Part shown: piece after piece, positions 54,755 through 63,551 of the stretch
Position numbering within the stretch: the stretch's first letter is position 1
Layout of the letters: each line of letters opens with the position of its first letter
Source: Pontibacter cellulosilyticus
Lineage (GTDB): Bacteria > Bacteroidota > Bacteroidia > Cytophagales > Hymenobacteraceae
NCBI RefSeq assembly: GCF_014306105.1
Contig: NZ_JACRVF010000001.1
Span: 946,413 to 1,010,412 of the forward strand
Direction of reading: 5' to 3'
DNA length: 64,000 nt
The notes under the pieces: model-generated
Told to the model about the DNA's origin: nothing
What the model saw: the letters and a program-made list of their open reading frames with translations, nothing else
The model's database searches: none
Made by a program: the position numbers and the translations under genes

Positions 54755-55672
54755 ATGTCCGACAACAAGAATTCAGCAGCAAAACGCAAAGGCGGCCTCG
54801 GCAGAGGCCTGGGCTCTCTCCTGGAGGGCAACAAATACACCGGAAAAACTGAGTCATCAACCACCGCTAACGAAGTTAATACTATCGCAGATATAGCCAT
54901 TAGCCAGATCCAGACTAACCCTTACCAGCCGCGCACGCATTTTGATCAGGCGGCACTGGAAGAGTTGGCAGAGTCTATCAAAATACAAGGCATTATTCAG
55001 CCTATTACTGTTCGCCAACTGGACCAGAACACGTTCCAGCTAATTTCCGGTGAGCGCCGTTACCAAGCCGCAAAAATTGCTGGCTTAGAGGTAATACCAG
55101 CTTACATCCGCAAGGCCGACGATCAGCAGATGCTGGAAATGGCTCTAATCGAGAACATTCAGCGCGAGAACCTGAATGCCATCGAGATTGCCCTCTCCTA
55201 TCAGCGCCTGTTAACCGAATGCAGCCTAAAGCAGGAAGAACTGGGTGACCGTGTAGGCAAAAAACGTACGACTGTAACCAACTACCTGCGCCTTCTTAAG
55301 CTTCCACCGGATATCCAGATCGCCCTGCGCGACAACATCATCAGCATGGGCCATGCGCGTGCGCTGATCAACATCGACACTATTGAGCAGCAGCTGGATG
55401 TGTTTAAAGAGGTAGTGGCCAAGGAACTTTCTGTTAGAAAAGTAGAGGAACTGGTGCGTAACCTGCAGAATGCCAAGAAGAAACCAGATAACCAGCAGAA
55501 GCTACAGTTTAACAAGTATGACGATGAACTGAAAACGGTGGAGTCGAAACTCACGTCGCAGTTCGGTACTAAAATTCAGGTAAAGGCAAACAACGAAGGT
55601 AAGGGCGAGATCAAAATCCCGTTTGTTTCGGTAGATGAGCTAAACCGTATTTTAGAAATACTTAACTACTAA
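54755..55672 (+). CDS. parB: Chromosome-partitioning protein ParB
   Basis: 305 residues. A basic start (KRKGGLGRGLGSLL) is followed by the ParB/Srx nucleotide-binding domain with NPYQPRTHFDQAALEELAESIKIQGIIQPITV and GERRYQAAK, the CTP-binding boxes of known ParB proteins. A helix-turn-helix region (KQEELGDRVGKKRTTVTNYLRLLKLP) binds parS, and the C-terminal 40 residues should dimerise. I found no parS-like palindrome in this window, so the site is elsewhere or diverged. Confidence 0.96.
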   Translation: MSDNKNSAAKRKGGLGRGLGSLLEGNKYTGKTESSTTANEVNTIADIAISQIQTNPYQPRTHFDQAALEELAESIKIQGIIQPITVRQLDQNTFQLISGERRYQAAKIAGLEVIPAYIRKADDQQMLEMALIENIQRENLNAIEIALSYQRLLTECSLKQEELGDRVGKKRTTVTNYLRLLKLPPDIQIALRDNIISMGHARALINIDTIEQQLDVFKEVVAKELSVRKVEELVRNLQNAKKKPDNQQKLQFNKYDDELKTVESKLTSQFGTKIQVKANNEGKGEIKIPFVSVDELNRILEILNY

Positions 55673-55679
55673 AGCCCAC

Positions 55680-56339
55680 ATGAAGCTACGAATCAGTGTT
55701 ACGGCTTTCCTGCTAAGTATACTTTCATACTTTTCCCCTGCTACTGTTTCTGCCCAGATAGTTACTGTCGGTCAGGACTCGGTGCCGGTGGTTATAGCAT
55801 CACCTGACACTGCTCAAAAACGCTTCTTTCTAAGCACATGGGACAAACCTGCTAAGGCAGCCTTATTTTCTGCGGTTATACCCGGCGCCGGCCAGGTATA
55901 CAATAAAGCCTACTGGAAAGTCCCAATTATTTATGCAACAGGGGCCGTGTTAGGATACTTCCTGATTGATAATAACAAAAATTACCAGGACTTCAGGCAG
56001 GCGCTTATTTTGCGAAACCGCGATTCAAGCGATGTTTATGTAAACAGCCGTATCTACGGCGTTTATAGTCCTCAAAATGGGGTACTCACGCAACGAGGCA
56101 CAGAAAACCTGCGTTACAGCCGTGACTTTTACCGCCGTAATCGTGACCTGACCATAATGCTCTCGGTTTTAGCCTGGGGACTTAACGTAGCGGAAGCATA
56201 TGTTCACGCACACCTGAAAGATTTTGATATAAGCGAAGATTTATCCCTTCAAGTACAACCAGGATTAATTCCTGCACAAGGCAATCCTTATAGTATGGCG
56301 CCGGGTGTAACGCTTGTTTTATACTCTAACTCGAAATGA
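55680..56339 (+). CDS. DUF5683 family membrane-associated protein
   Basis: 219 residues with a signal peptide (ISVTAFLLSILSYFSPATVSAQ). KAALFSAVIPGAGQVYNKAYWKVPIIYATGAVLGYFLIDNNKNYQDFRQAL is the DUF5683 core, with one membrane helix. The family is largely restricted to Bacteroidetes and typically lies just after parB, as here (seven bases). It overlaps dapB by four bases. No function is established; the conserved place suggests an envelope role near chromosome segregation or simply old synteny. Confidence 0.85.
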   Translation: MKLRISVTAFLLSILSYFSPATVSAQIVTVGQDSVPVVIASPDTAQKRFFLSTWDKPAKAALFSAVIPGAGQVYNKAYWKVPIIYATGAVLGYFLIDNNKNYQDFRQALILRNRDSSDVYVNSRIYGVYSPQNGVLTQRGTENLRYSRDFYRRNRDLTIMLSVLAWGLNVAEAYVHAHLKDFDISEDLSLQVQPGLIPAQGNPYSMAPGVTLVLYSNSK

Positions 56340-57052
56340 AGATACTTTTGATTGGCTATGGCAAAATGGGCAAAACCATTGAGCAGATGGCCCAGGCTAA
56401 AGGCCACACCATTGTAGGCAAGATAGACCACCACAACACTGATGACTTGCAGAACTACAACGGAAGCAATACCGATGCTGCCATTGAATTTACGCACCCG
56501 GAAGCTGCTTTCGGCAATATTTCTTACTGCCTTAACAACGGCATTCCGGTAGTTTCCGGCTCCACTGGCTGGCTCGAAAAGTTTGAGGATGCAAAACAGC
56601 TTTGCGAACAGAACAAAGGTGCCTTCTTTTATGCATCTAATTACAGCGTGGGTGTAAACCTGTTCTTCCACTTTAACGAGTATATTGCCAGCAAAATGCA
56701 GGAGTATAAAGAATATGAAGTGGCTATACGTGAAATCCACCACCTGCAGAAAGTTGACAAGCCAAGCGGTACCGGCATTACAGCTGCCGAAGGTATACTT
56801 GCCAGCTACAAGAATTTGAATGGTTGGGTTGCTGATATTCCGGAAGAAAAAGGTAAATTAAACATTGCTTCGGAGCGTGAACCTGATGTAGTGGGCACAC
56901 ATATTGTTACCTACAGCTCAGAAGTAGACCAGATCGAACTCGGCCACATTGCCCACAGTCGCGCTGGATTTGCCGAAGGCGCTGTAATGGCCGCTGAGTG
57001 GATAGTAGGCCGCCAGGGCGTTTATGGTATGAAAGACATGCTTAACCTGTAA
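56336..57052 (+). CDS. dapB: 4-hydroxy-tetrahydrodipicolinate reductase
   Basis: 238 residues, the short form usual in Bacteroidetes. The Rossmann start is KILLIGYGKMGKTIEQMAQAKGH; FTHPEAAFGNISYCLNNGIPVVSGSTGW is the nucleotide-domain signature. EIHHLQKVDKPSGTGITAAEGI carries the catalytic His pair and Lys. The enzyme makes tetrahydrodipicolinate for lysine and diaminopimelate synthesis. It overlaps the DUF5683 gene by four bases and precedes lepB by 15. Confidence 0.95.
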   Translation: MKILLIGYGKMGKTIEQMAQAKGHTIVGKIDHHNTDDLQNYNGSNTDAAIEFTHPEAAFGNISYCLNNGIPVVSGSTGWLEKFEDAKQLCEQNKGAFFYASNYSVGVNLFFHFNEYIASKMQEYKEYEVAIREIHHLQKVDKPSGTGITAAEGILASYKNLNGWVADIPEEKGKLNIASEREPDVVGTHIVTYSSEVDQIELGHIAHSRAGFAEGAVMAAEWIVGRQGVYGMKDMLNL

Positions 57053-57067
57053 CTTTAGCACTTACTG

Positions 57068-58168
57068 ATGAATGTAAAATTCTGGGAGAAGAAACCTGTA
57101 ACCAAAGAGCCTAAAAAGAAAAAAAGCTTTGCCCGTGAATGGGGTGATGCGATTCTTTTTGCCGTGATTGCGGCTAGCTTAATACGCTGGGCGACTTTTG
57201 AGGCGTATACCATCCCTACCCCTTCTATGGAGAAGTCGTTACTAGTAGGCGATTTCCTGTTTGTAAGCAAGTTGCATTATGGGCCGCGTACACCAATCAC
57301 ACCGCTGCAGGTGCCACTTACGCACCAAACCATCTGGGGTACCAACATCCCCTCCTATTCCGATGCAATTCAATTAGACTCATATCGTTTGCCTGGGTTC
57401 TCGGAGGTAAGCCGTGGCGATGTGGTGGTGTTTAACTACCCTCCCGAAGACGAGCACCCTGCCGACCTGCGCACAAACTACATAAAACGTGCTATCGGTA
57501 TTGCCGGCGACACCATCTCGATCCGTGATATGCAGGTGTACATCAACGGCAAACCAATAGAGAACCCGGAGAACATGCAGTATAAGTACTTTCTATCTAC
57601 GGATAGTTTCTTGAACGAGAAGTTCTTCCTGGACCGCGACATTACAGACGTTACCCGCTGGCAGGGCGGCTATATAATCGATACATCTCCGGAGAAAGCA
57701 AAAGAGCTTGCAACTCTTGGTTTTGTAAAAGAAACTATGCTTTTGAAAGATATACCTGGCAAAGGCGATCCGGAAGTATTCCCGCACGTGCCAAGCAAGT
57801 ATGAATGGAATAAAGACAACTTCGGACCGCTGTATATCCCGAAAGAGGGCGCCACGGTAGCTATTAACGAGCAGACGCTGCCGCTATACGAACGTGTGAT
57901 CCTGAAGTATGAGCATAACGAGAACGCTGAGGTAAGAGACGGCAAGCTCTTCATCGACGGCAAACAGGTGAGCCAGTATACTTTCAAGCAGAACTACTAC
58001 TTTATGATGGGCGATAATCGCCACAATTCCCTCGATTCTCGCTATTGGGGATTTGTGCCTGAGGACCACGTGGTAGGCAAGGCCGTGATGATCTGGATGT
58101 CTACTGATCCAAATGGCAGCTTCCTGAGCAAAGTTCGCTGGGGCCGTATCTTTAATATCATAGACTAA
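57068..58168 (+). CDS. lepB: Signal peptidase I
   Basis: 366 residues with one N-terminal membrane helix (EWGDAILFAVIAASLIRWATFEAYTIPTPSMEKSLLVGDFLFVSK). The nucleophile Ser lies in PTPSMEKSL near residue 56, and the Lys base in NYIKRAIGIAGDTISI. GDNRHNSLDSRYWGFVP is box E. The insert between the second and final boxes is long, as in other Bacteroidetes enzymes. It cleaves signal peptides of exported proteins. It closes the parAB-DUF5683-dapB-lepB set and is followed by a strong terminator. Confidence 0.95.
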   Translation: MNVKFWEKKPVTKEPKKKKSFAREWGDAILFAVIAASLIRWATFEAYTIPTPSMEKSLLVGDFLFVSKLHYGPRTPITPLQVPLTHQTIWGTNIPSYSDAIQLDSYRLPGFSEVSRGDVVVFNYPPEDEHPADLRTNYIKRAIGIAGDTISIRDMQVYINGKPIENPENMQYKYFLSTDSFLNEKFFLDRDITDVTRWQGGYIIDTSPEKAKELATLGFVKETMLLKDIPGKGDPEVFPHVPSKYEWNKDNFGPLYIPKEGATVAINEQTLPLYERVILKYEHNENAEVRDGKLFIDGKQVSQYTFKQNYYFMMGDNRHNSLDSRYWGFVPEDHVVGKAVMIWMSTDPNGSFLSKVRWGRIFNIID

Positions 58169-58181
58169 GCTTATATTTCAT

Positions 58182-58224
58182 AAAACAAAAGAGCCAGACT
58201 TAAACAGTCTGGCTCTTTTGTTTT
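58182..58224. terminator. Terminator after lepB, perfect 19-bp stem
   Basis: The arms 58182-58200 and 58206-58224 are exact complements around TAAAC. The left arm begins with AAAA and the right arm ends with TTTT, followed by a further T. Confidence 0.92.
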
Positions 58225-58392
58225 TAAGCTGGTTCAACCAAAACTATAGTAAAGACGCTATAATAGAATTAAAATGTAGTTTGGTTTACTCAGAAAAGCA
58301 ATTTTATAACATCTCCTTCTTTTAAACCGTTGTAGCAGGTAAGCATTTTTCTCTGTTTAAAGCGCTGGTAGATTATACTTATATATCGTTGA

Positions 58393-58794
58393 ATGGAAAG
58401 CTTAAGACTTTATATTGAGTACATCGCACAGGTCATTGAGGCCATGGGAGTTGTGATTATAGCCTTAGGTGCTTTTTTTGCACTCATCCGCTTTTTCTTC
58501 CCAATCTTTCAATCACAAACAAAATCATACAAACAACTGCGTCAAGATTTGGGTAAAGCTATACTTCTGGGTCTTGAAATTTTGGTAGCCGCAGATATAA
58601 TTGCTACTGTAGTAACAGAACCTACACTACAGAAAGTACTAACATTAGGCTTAATTGTTTTGATAAGAACATTTCTGAGCTTGTCGCTACAAGTAGAACT
58701 GGAAGGTAAGTTTCCGTGGCAAACTTATAAAGCTCCAGATAGGTCTGATCACCTTGAACTCGGACCAGAAGCTGACAAAAAATCAAATAGATAA
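58393..58794 (+). CDS. DUF1622 family membrane protein
   Basis: 133 residues with three hydrophobic helices: EAMGVVIIALGAFFALIRFFF, LLGLEILVAADIIATVV and VLTLGLIVLIRTFLSLSLQVELEG. The last ends in the typical RTFLSLSLQVELEG and the pattern is that of DUF1622. No function is known. It is separated from neighbours by gaps of more than 150 and 300 bases, so it is probably transcribed alone. Confidence 0.85.
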   Translation: MESLRLYIEYIAQVIEAMGVVIIALGAFFALIRFFFPIFQSQTKSYKQLRQDLGKAILLGLEILVAADIIATVVTEPTLQKVLTLGLIVLIRTFLSLSLQVELEGKFPWQTYKAPDRSDHLELGPEADKKSNR

Positions 58795-59101
58795 TTCATA
58801 GGATAGTTCAAACATGGCAGCGCCCGGGGTAAATAAATATATTTTAATTACTGGCTAAACACAGAATGTATGATACATTTAACCTATACCTATCTATTGT
58901 TTTAACATCAAAAAAATACAAAATATTTTAACCTAAATACTTGCTGCACATACTTTAAGGTTGTTATATTAGCTATAGATTTACTCTTGACGGTACAAAG
59001 TTTGCATTTTTCAGTCTCCTACTGGTAATATGCATAATTGGCCATTACAGTAAGTGTACATTCCTCAACTGGTGATAAAAAGAATTTTAGAGTAGAAAAA
59101 G
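58795..59101. other. 307-base AT-rich intergenic region, no gene seen
   Basis: Between the DUF1622 gene and a small membrane protein gene. It holds no convincing frame, RNA gene, hairpin or repeat. One GC-rich spot (GGCAGCGCCCGGGG near 58818) stands out in otherwise AT-rich sequence. A CATACTT variant occurs near 58950. Confidence 0.55.
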
Positions 59102-59443
59102 ATGAAAAGCTATCCGCTGACCATGCTGGCCCTTATTGCTTTTCTGAGCCTGACTTTTGTGTCAGGACTCTACATAGACAACTATCTGTACAGTAAAAGA
59201 CTGGTAGAAAATAAAATAAACTCAGTTATTACAGATGTTGCACATTTCAATCGAGGAGGCTACCAGTATATGTATGATGAATCATACTTCTGGGCTTCTT
59301 CTTTTAACCTTAATACAGAGAAGGAGTTACTTTTTGTAGGCGACTCTATAGCTAAATCTCCAAATAGCCTTAGTCTTAAGGTATACCGAAAAAACAGAGG
59401 GCTAAAATATTCCCATGTGGCCACCTTTGAGGGTAGCAACTAG
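59102..59443 (+). CDS. Small membrane-anchored protein, unknown
   Basis: 113 residues. One N-terminal hydrophobic segment (LTMLALIAFLSLTFVSGLYI) is probably an uncleaved anchor or signal. The rest is a small soluble domain (SVITDVAHFNRGGYQYMYDESYFWASSF). I do not recognise a family. Codon use resembles its neighbours, which supports a real gene, but the assignment rests on length and start only. Confidence 0.55.
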   Translation: MKSYPLTMLALIAFLSLTFVSGLYIDNYLYSKRLVENKINSVITDVAHFNRGGYQYMYDESYFWASSFNLNTEKELLFVGDSIAKSPNSLSLKVYRKNRGLKYSHVATFEGSN

Positions 59444-59496
59444 TATCAATTTATCTTAAATTGGCCTGAAATTACTTCAGCAATCAGATAAATAGT

Positions 59497-59943
59497 ATGA
59501 TCCGTCCTTACCTGCCCGAAGACAAAGCACAGCTTGTTGCTTTGTTACAACTTAATATTCCGCAATACTTTGCTGAAACAGAGGAAGCAGACTTTGTAGA
59601 GTACCTCGATAAGCATCTTGAAGACTACTTTGTTTTCGAAGACGAAAACAAAATATTGGGTGCTGGAGGGATTAATTACTTCTACGATACTAACCTTACC
59701 CGTATCTCCTGGGACATAGTTCATCCGGAGCATCAGGGGAAAGGCATAGGCCGAAAGCTGCTGACGCATAGAATCAACCACATAAAGGCTATTCCCAGTA
59801 TCAAAACTATACAGGTAAGAACATCGCAGTTGGTCTACAGATTTTATGAAAAGATGGGGTTTGACCTGGAACTGGTCGATAAAGACTACTGGGCTAAGGG
59901 CTTTGACCTGTATCAGATGAAGATGCCATTAAACACGCTTTAG
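59497..59943 (+). CDS. GNAT-family N-acetyltransferase
   Basis: 148 residues. IRPYLPEDKAQLVALL starts the fold, and ISWDIVHPEHQGKGIGRKLLTHRINHI carries the acetyl-CoA motif Q/R-x-x-G-x-G/A. VRTSQLVYRFYEKMGFDLE is motif B. It resembles small uncharacterised acetyltransferases; the acceptor is not predictable. Confidence 0.9.
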   Translation: MIRPYLPEDKAQLVALLQLNIPQYFAETEEADFVEYLDKHLEDYFVFEDENKILGAGGINYFYDTNLTRISWDIVHPEHQGKGIGRKLLTHRINHIKAIPSIKTIQVRTSQLVYRFYEKMGFDLELVDKDYWAKGFDLYQMKMPLNTL

Positions 59944-60006
59944 CCGCTCCAGAAACCAGCTAATGGAGCCGCCAAGGTGTTGTTAAGCTATACTTCTTAA
60001 AGTGGC

Positions 60007-60348
60007 TTAAAGTATATCCAGCACATTTTCAGGCGGCCGGCCAAGCACGGCTTTGTTATCTTTTACTACAATAGGCCGCTCAATCAGCACCGGATTCTCA
60101 GCCATTACCTGTATCAGTTCTTCGTCAGAAAGCTGCTCATTTTTATACTTGTCCTTATACAATTGCTCCCCTATTCGCAGCAGTTGCTCCGGCTTAAGGT
60201 TCAGCATTTGCAACAGTTCTTTTAGTTCGCTGGCAGTTGGCGGAGTTTTAAGGTACTCCACTACCTCAGGTTGCTGTCCGGAGTTCTGTATAATTTCCAA
60301 TGTCTGGCGGCTTTTGCTGCAACGGGGGTTATGGTAGATCTTGATCAT
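60007..60348 (-). CDS. arsC: Arsenate reductase, glutaredoxin-linked ArsC family
   Basis: 113 residues. IYHNPRCSKSRQTLEII places the redox Cys at 10. YLKTPPTASELKELL and the Arg in IERPIVV, with LGRPPENV at the end, complete the ArsC/Spx fold pattern. ArsC reduces arsenate to arsenite using glutathione and glutaredoxin. No other ars genes are near. Some ArsC-like proteins act elsewhere, so the substrate is probable, not proven. Confidence 0.88.
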   Translation of the reverse strand: MIKIYHNPRCSKSRQTLEIIQNSGQQPEVVEYLKTPPTASELKELLQMLNLKPEQLLRIGEQLYKDKYKNEQLSDEELIQVMAENPVLIERPIVVKDNKAVLGRPPENVLDIL

Positions 60349-60460
60349 TATGCTATTTTTTGTTGTTCTAAATTAATAAATAAGCACCAGGCTTCGCAAT
60401 AAAGTATAGCTCCTGTCCTGCACTTTTTTGTAACTTACCGCCTTAACCAATCAACATTCT

Positions 60461-61231
60461 ATGAAAAACACCTTACTTAATTGGGCGGGTATACTTTGCC
60501 TTTGCTTTGCCAGCCTAAGCCTTTGGGCCTTTACGCCTGCTAACAAAAGCAAATCCATTATGAACGGCACTGAACTGGTACAGGCCATGCACAGCCGCTG
60601 GCATAAAAAGTGGTATCCTAACTTTGCCTTCGACCAGCGTGCCATCTATTACGAAGGCGATAAAATAACCAAAGAAGAAGTATGGCAAGAAGTATACAGC
60701 CAACCCGGCTACTTGGGCATCCGGTTTAATGGCTTTGAGAGCGGCAACGGCGTAATTTTCAGAGAAGACTCACTTTATACTTTCAAGAATAATCAGCTGC
60801 AGGGTAAATCATTCCAGATCCATCCGCTCCTGCTGCTATGCTTTGATGTATATTTTCTACAGCCAGAAATAACGAAGCAAAAACTGGAAAAGACCGGCTT
60901 CGATCTTTCGAAAATGACAGAAGCTAAGTGGCAGGGCCGTGATGCCTATGTGGTGGGCACTACAGATGCTTCTGACAATACGACACCGCAATTCTGGGTG
61001 GACAAGGAAAGACTGTACATTGTACGTGTTTTAACTAACCCTAAAGGTACACCACGCGATGTAGAGGTAAACAATTACCAGAAAATAGAAGGGAAATGGG
61101 TGGCAACAGAGATCATCTTTAAAACAGATGGCAAGACAACTATGCGCGAAGAGTACTTTAACATGCGCTTCCCGAAGGCGATGAACAAAGCCTGGTACGA
61201 CCCGGCCCAGTTTGCCAGTACTAAATGGTAG
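60461..61231 (+). CDS. Exported protein with LolA/outer-membrane-lipoprotein-sorting-like fold
   Basis: 256 residues with signal peptide (NTLLNWAGILCLCFASLSLWAF). The mature part contains repeated beta strands (FDQRAIYYEGDKITKEEVWQEVYSQPGYLGIRF, DAYVVGTTDASDNTTPQFWVDKERLYIVRV, DVEVNNYQKIEGKWVATEIIFK), in an order like LolA/LppX-type half-barrel lipid carriers. The match is by pattern, so it might be a different periplasmic protein. It is a single gene. Confidence 0.7.
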   Translation: MKNTLLNWAGILCLCFASLSLWAFTPANKSKSIMNGTELVQAMHSRWHKKWYPNFAFDQRAIYYEGDKITKEEVWQEVYSQPGYLGIRFNGFESGNGVIFREDSLYTFKNNQLQGKSFQIHPLLLLCFDVYFLQPEITKQKLEKTGFDLSKMTEAKWQGRDAYVVGTTDASDNTTPQFWVDKERLYIVRVLTNPKGTPRDVEVNNYQKIEGKWVATEIIFKTDGKTTMREEYFNMRFPKAMNKAWYDPAQFASTKW

Positions 61232-61288
61232 TTTAAAGCTATACTTTGCTGGTGCCACAGCTTATTGCTGCACTCAAGCAAAGGCATA

Positions 61289-61376
61289 AACTGTCATCTC
61301 GAACACCTTGAGAAATCTATTTAAGATTAGTGTATTTGAATACTATGAAGATCTCTTTTGATGTTCGAGGTGACAA
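61289..61376. repeat. Inverted-repeat element, TGTCATCTCGAAC type
   Basis: The left part 61291-61317 (CTGTCATCTCGAACACC, AGAAATCT) and the right part 61349-61376 are imperfect reverse complements. They are separated by about 30 AT-rich bases. Short palindromic elements with TGTCATxTCGA ends are widespread in Bacteroidetes. It lies between two convergent genes (exported protein and ung). Confidence 0.7.
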
Positions 61377-61445
61377 CAAAAAAATTTAAATCCTTAATTG
61401 CTGAGATTGTATTCACCTGTTGGAGCAAAGAGAGGCTCTAAACTA

Positions 61446-62108
61446 TTACCAGTCGATTGGTTCTTTACCGTTATCTACCAAGTAGTTATTTGCTTTACTA
61501 AAGTGCCTGTTTCCAAAAAAGCCCCTATCAGCAGCAAATGGTGATGGATGTGCCGATTTTAGTACCAGGTGTTTACGCTCGTCAATAAAAGCGCCTTTTT
61601 TCTGTGCATAGGCGCCCCAGAGCATAAACACAACGTTTTCTTTTTTCTCGTTTACCTTCTGCACCACGGCATCCGTAAACTCCTCCCACCCTTTCTTCTG
61701 ATGCGATCCGGCGTTACCGGCCCTAACTGTTAAAGTAGCATTAAGGAGTAACACCCCCTGCTTCGCCCAACGCTCCAGGTTACCGGTGGCAGGTACGTCT
61801 TTTCCTAAGTCGCTTTTGATCTCTTTAAAGATGTTGATGAGGGATGGAGGCGTGCGTACAGTGTCGCTTACAGAAAAAGCCAGTCCGTTTGCCTGGTTCG
61901 GCCCATGGTATGGGTCCTGCCCCAGGATCACGACCTTTACCTCATCAAAAGGGCACATCTCAAAAGCCTTGAATATCTGATTACCTGCCGGGTAAACTTT
62001 TTGAGATGTGTATTCGTCTTTAACAAAAGAGACAAGATTTTTGAAATACGGTTTTTCAAATTCATCTTGCAGCACATTTTGCCAGCTTTCTTCTATCTTT
62101 ACATTCAT
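61446..62108 (-). CDS. ung: Uracil-DNA glycosylase
   Basis: 220 residues from ATG 62108; a longer frame to 62276 would add 56 residues overlapping the apaG promoter region and is rejected. VVILGQDPYHGPNQANGLAFSV is the catalytic GQDPYH water-activating motif, LLLNATLTVRAGNAGSHQKKGWEEFTD the uracil-binding region, and VLKSAHPSPFAADRGFFG the leucine-loop HPSP motif. The enzyme removes uracil from DNA. Divergent from apaG with 84 bases between. Confidence 0.97.
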   Translation of the reverse strand: MNVKIEESWQNVLQDEFEKPYFKNLVSFVKDEYTSQKVYPAGNQIFKAFEMCPFDEVKVVILGQDPYHGPNQANGLAFSVSDTVRTPPSLINIFKEIKSDLGKDVPATGNLERWAKQGVLLLNATLTVRAGNAGSHQKKGWEEFTDAVVQKVNEKKENVVFMLWGAYAQKKGAFIDERKHLVLKSAHPSPFAADRGFFGNRHFSKANNYLVDNGKEPIDW

Positions 62109-62192
62109 GAGCGTTAGGGGTAGTGGGTTTGGTAAAAAAATGAAACCATCACTTTCTTTAATGGTTTCTAAGTATACAAAAAACTCTGTAAC

Positions 62193-62579
62193 ATGGATAC
62201 AAAAACAACTGAAGGTGTAAAAGTTACGGTTACCACCAATTACCTTCCAGACTATTCCAGTCCTGTGCAGCAGCATTATGTATTTGCCTACAAGATAAGT
62301 ATAGAAAATAATTCTGAGTTTACAGTTAAGCTATTGCGCCGGCATTGGTACATCCACGATGCCACTGGTGTAGTACGCGAGGTAGAAGGCGAAGGCGTAG
62401 TAGGGCAGCAACCGGTACTAGAACCCGGTGAGTCGCATGAGTATGTGTCGGGGTGCAACCTGAAAACAGGTATGGGTAAAATGCGTGGTACCTATTTAAT
62501 GGAGCGCATGGTAGATGGCAAACAGTTTGACGTGACCATTCCTGAATTTAACCTGATCGTGCCTTATAAGCTGAATTAA
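62193..62579 (+). CDS. apaG: ApaG protein
   Basis: 128 residues. VKVTVTTNYLPDYSSPVQQHYVFAYKISIENNSEFTVKLLRRHWYI is the start of a fibronectin-III-like beta sandwich, and VREVEGEGVVGQQPVLEPGESHEYVSGCNLKTGMGKMRGTYLM is the strongly conserved second half. ApaG is associated with Co2+ resistance and Mg2+ efflux in enterobacteria; its role here is not known. Confidence 0.92.
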   Translation: MDTKTTEGVKVTVTTNYLPDYSSPVQQHYVFAYKISIENNSEFTVKLLRRHWYIHDATGVVREVEGEGVVGQQPVLEPGESHEYVSGCNLKTGMGKMRGTYLMERMVDGKQFDVTIPEFNLIVPYKLN

Positions 62580-62645
62580 TGTTTCGTTATACAATAGGTG
62601 ATAGTTAAGTGGTTAAATTGCTTGTTTAACCGAGAATATGATCAC

Positions 62646-62674
62646 TGTCATTTCTCGAGTTGCTCAGAGTGACA
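62646..62674. repeat. Imperfect palindrome TGTCA...TGACA, resembling an end of the 61291 repeat
   Basis: TGTCATTTCTCGAGTTGCT with CAGAGTGACA forms an imperfect hairpin. Its left side is similar to the 61291 element (CTGTCATCTCGAAC). AAGTATA follows at 62675. It may be a decayed copy of the same repeat family. Confidence 0.45.
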
Positions 62675-62765
62675 AAGTATAACGGCTACTCCTGCATCAA
62701 AAAGTATGAATCATCACCCCAATAAAAATCTAACAGTTTAAAATCAACCAGCAACATTTAGATTA

Positions 62766-63551
62766 GTGCTCCCCTACCACCTAGCTGCCAACTACCCAAT
62801 TTACAGAGCAAAAGCCTTTAAGCTGCACGGCGTGCACTCCCCTTTCATTTTCGACCTGTATCACCATGTAATTCAGCATGACGGGCACTTTGCGGCTTAC
62901 GACCTGGTAGAAAACCTGCGTGAAGACTTACTGCAAGACAATGCTAAACTGGAGGTAACTGATTTTGGTGCGGGTCCCAAAGCCGGCAACAAGCATACAA
63001 GGTTTGTAAAAGACATTGTCAGCGCTTCGGCAAAGCCGGCAAAGTACGGGCAGTTGCTTTTCAGGCTGGTCAACTACTTTCAGCCTAACACCATTTTCGA
63101 TTTAGGCACCTCCTTAGGCATTACAACCAGCTATATTGCCTCTGCACGAAAAGAAGGCAAGGTTTATACTTTTGAGGGATGCCCTAACATTGCGCACGTG
63201 GCAACGCAGAACTTTAAGAAACTTGGGCTGGAAAATGTACAGCTGATAAACGGCAATCTGGATACCACCCTGCCAGCGCAGGTAGCGCAGGTACAGCAAC
63301 TAGACTTTGCCTTTTTTGACGGCAATCACCGTTACGAGCCTACCATGCGCTACTTTAACCTTTGCCTTACCAAACACCACGAACGCAGTGTTTTTGTGGT
63401 TGATGACTTATACTGGTCTGCGGAGATGAAACGTGCCTGGCAGGAAATAAAGAAGCACCCGCAGGTGCTTCAAACTGTTGATCTTTTCTATGTAGGCCTG
63501 GTCTTCTTCCGGACTTCGCAGCCAAAGGAGAACTTTACATTATACTTTTAG
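62766..63551 (+). CDS. Class I SAM-dependent methyltransferase (O-methyltransferase-like)
   Basis: 261 residues from a GTG start. TIFDLGTSLGITTSYIASARKEGKVYTFEGCPNIAHVATQNFKKLGL is the SAM-binding motif I region with acidic residue after motif II. LDFAFFDGNHRYEPTMRYFNLCL is the MTase_24-type DxxF-DG-H motif. The N-terminal 90 residues include AFKLHGVHSPFIFDLYHHVI, common to Bacteroidetes members. The substrate is unknown. It converges with the RraB-like gene with a four-base overlap of 3' ends. Confidence 0.87.
   Translation: MLPYHLAANYPIYRAKAFKLHGVHSPFIFDLYHHVIQHDGHFAAYDLVENLREDLLQDNAKLEVTDFGAGPKAGNKHTRFVKDIVSASAKPAKYGQLLFRLVNYFQPNTIFDLGTSLGITTSYIASARKEGKVYTFEGCPNIAHVATQNFKKLGLENVQLINGNLDTTLPAQVAQVQQLDFAFFDGNHRYEPTMRYFNLCLTKHHERSVFVVDDLYWSAEMKRAWQEIKKHPQVLQTVDLFYVGLVFFRTSQPKENFTLYF

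Noticed and set aside
53950-55700. Possible parS site near parAB
   Set aside because: I looked for a GTTTCACGTGAAAC-like palindrome and found only an isolated CACGTG-type hexamer within coding sequence.
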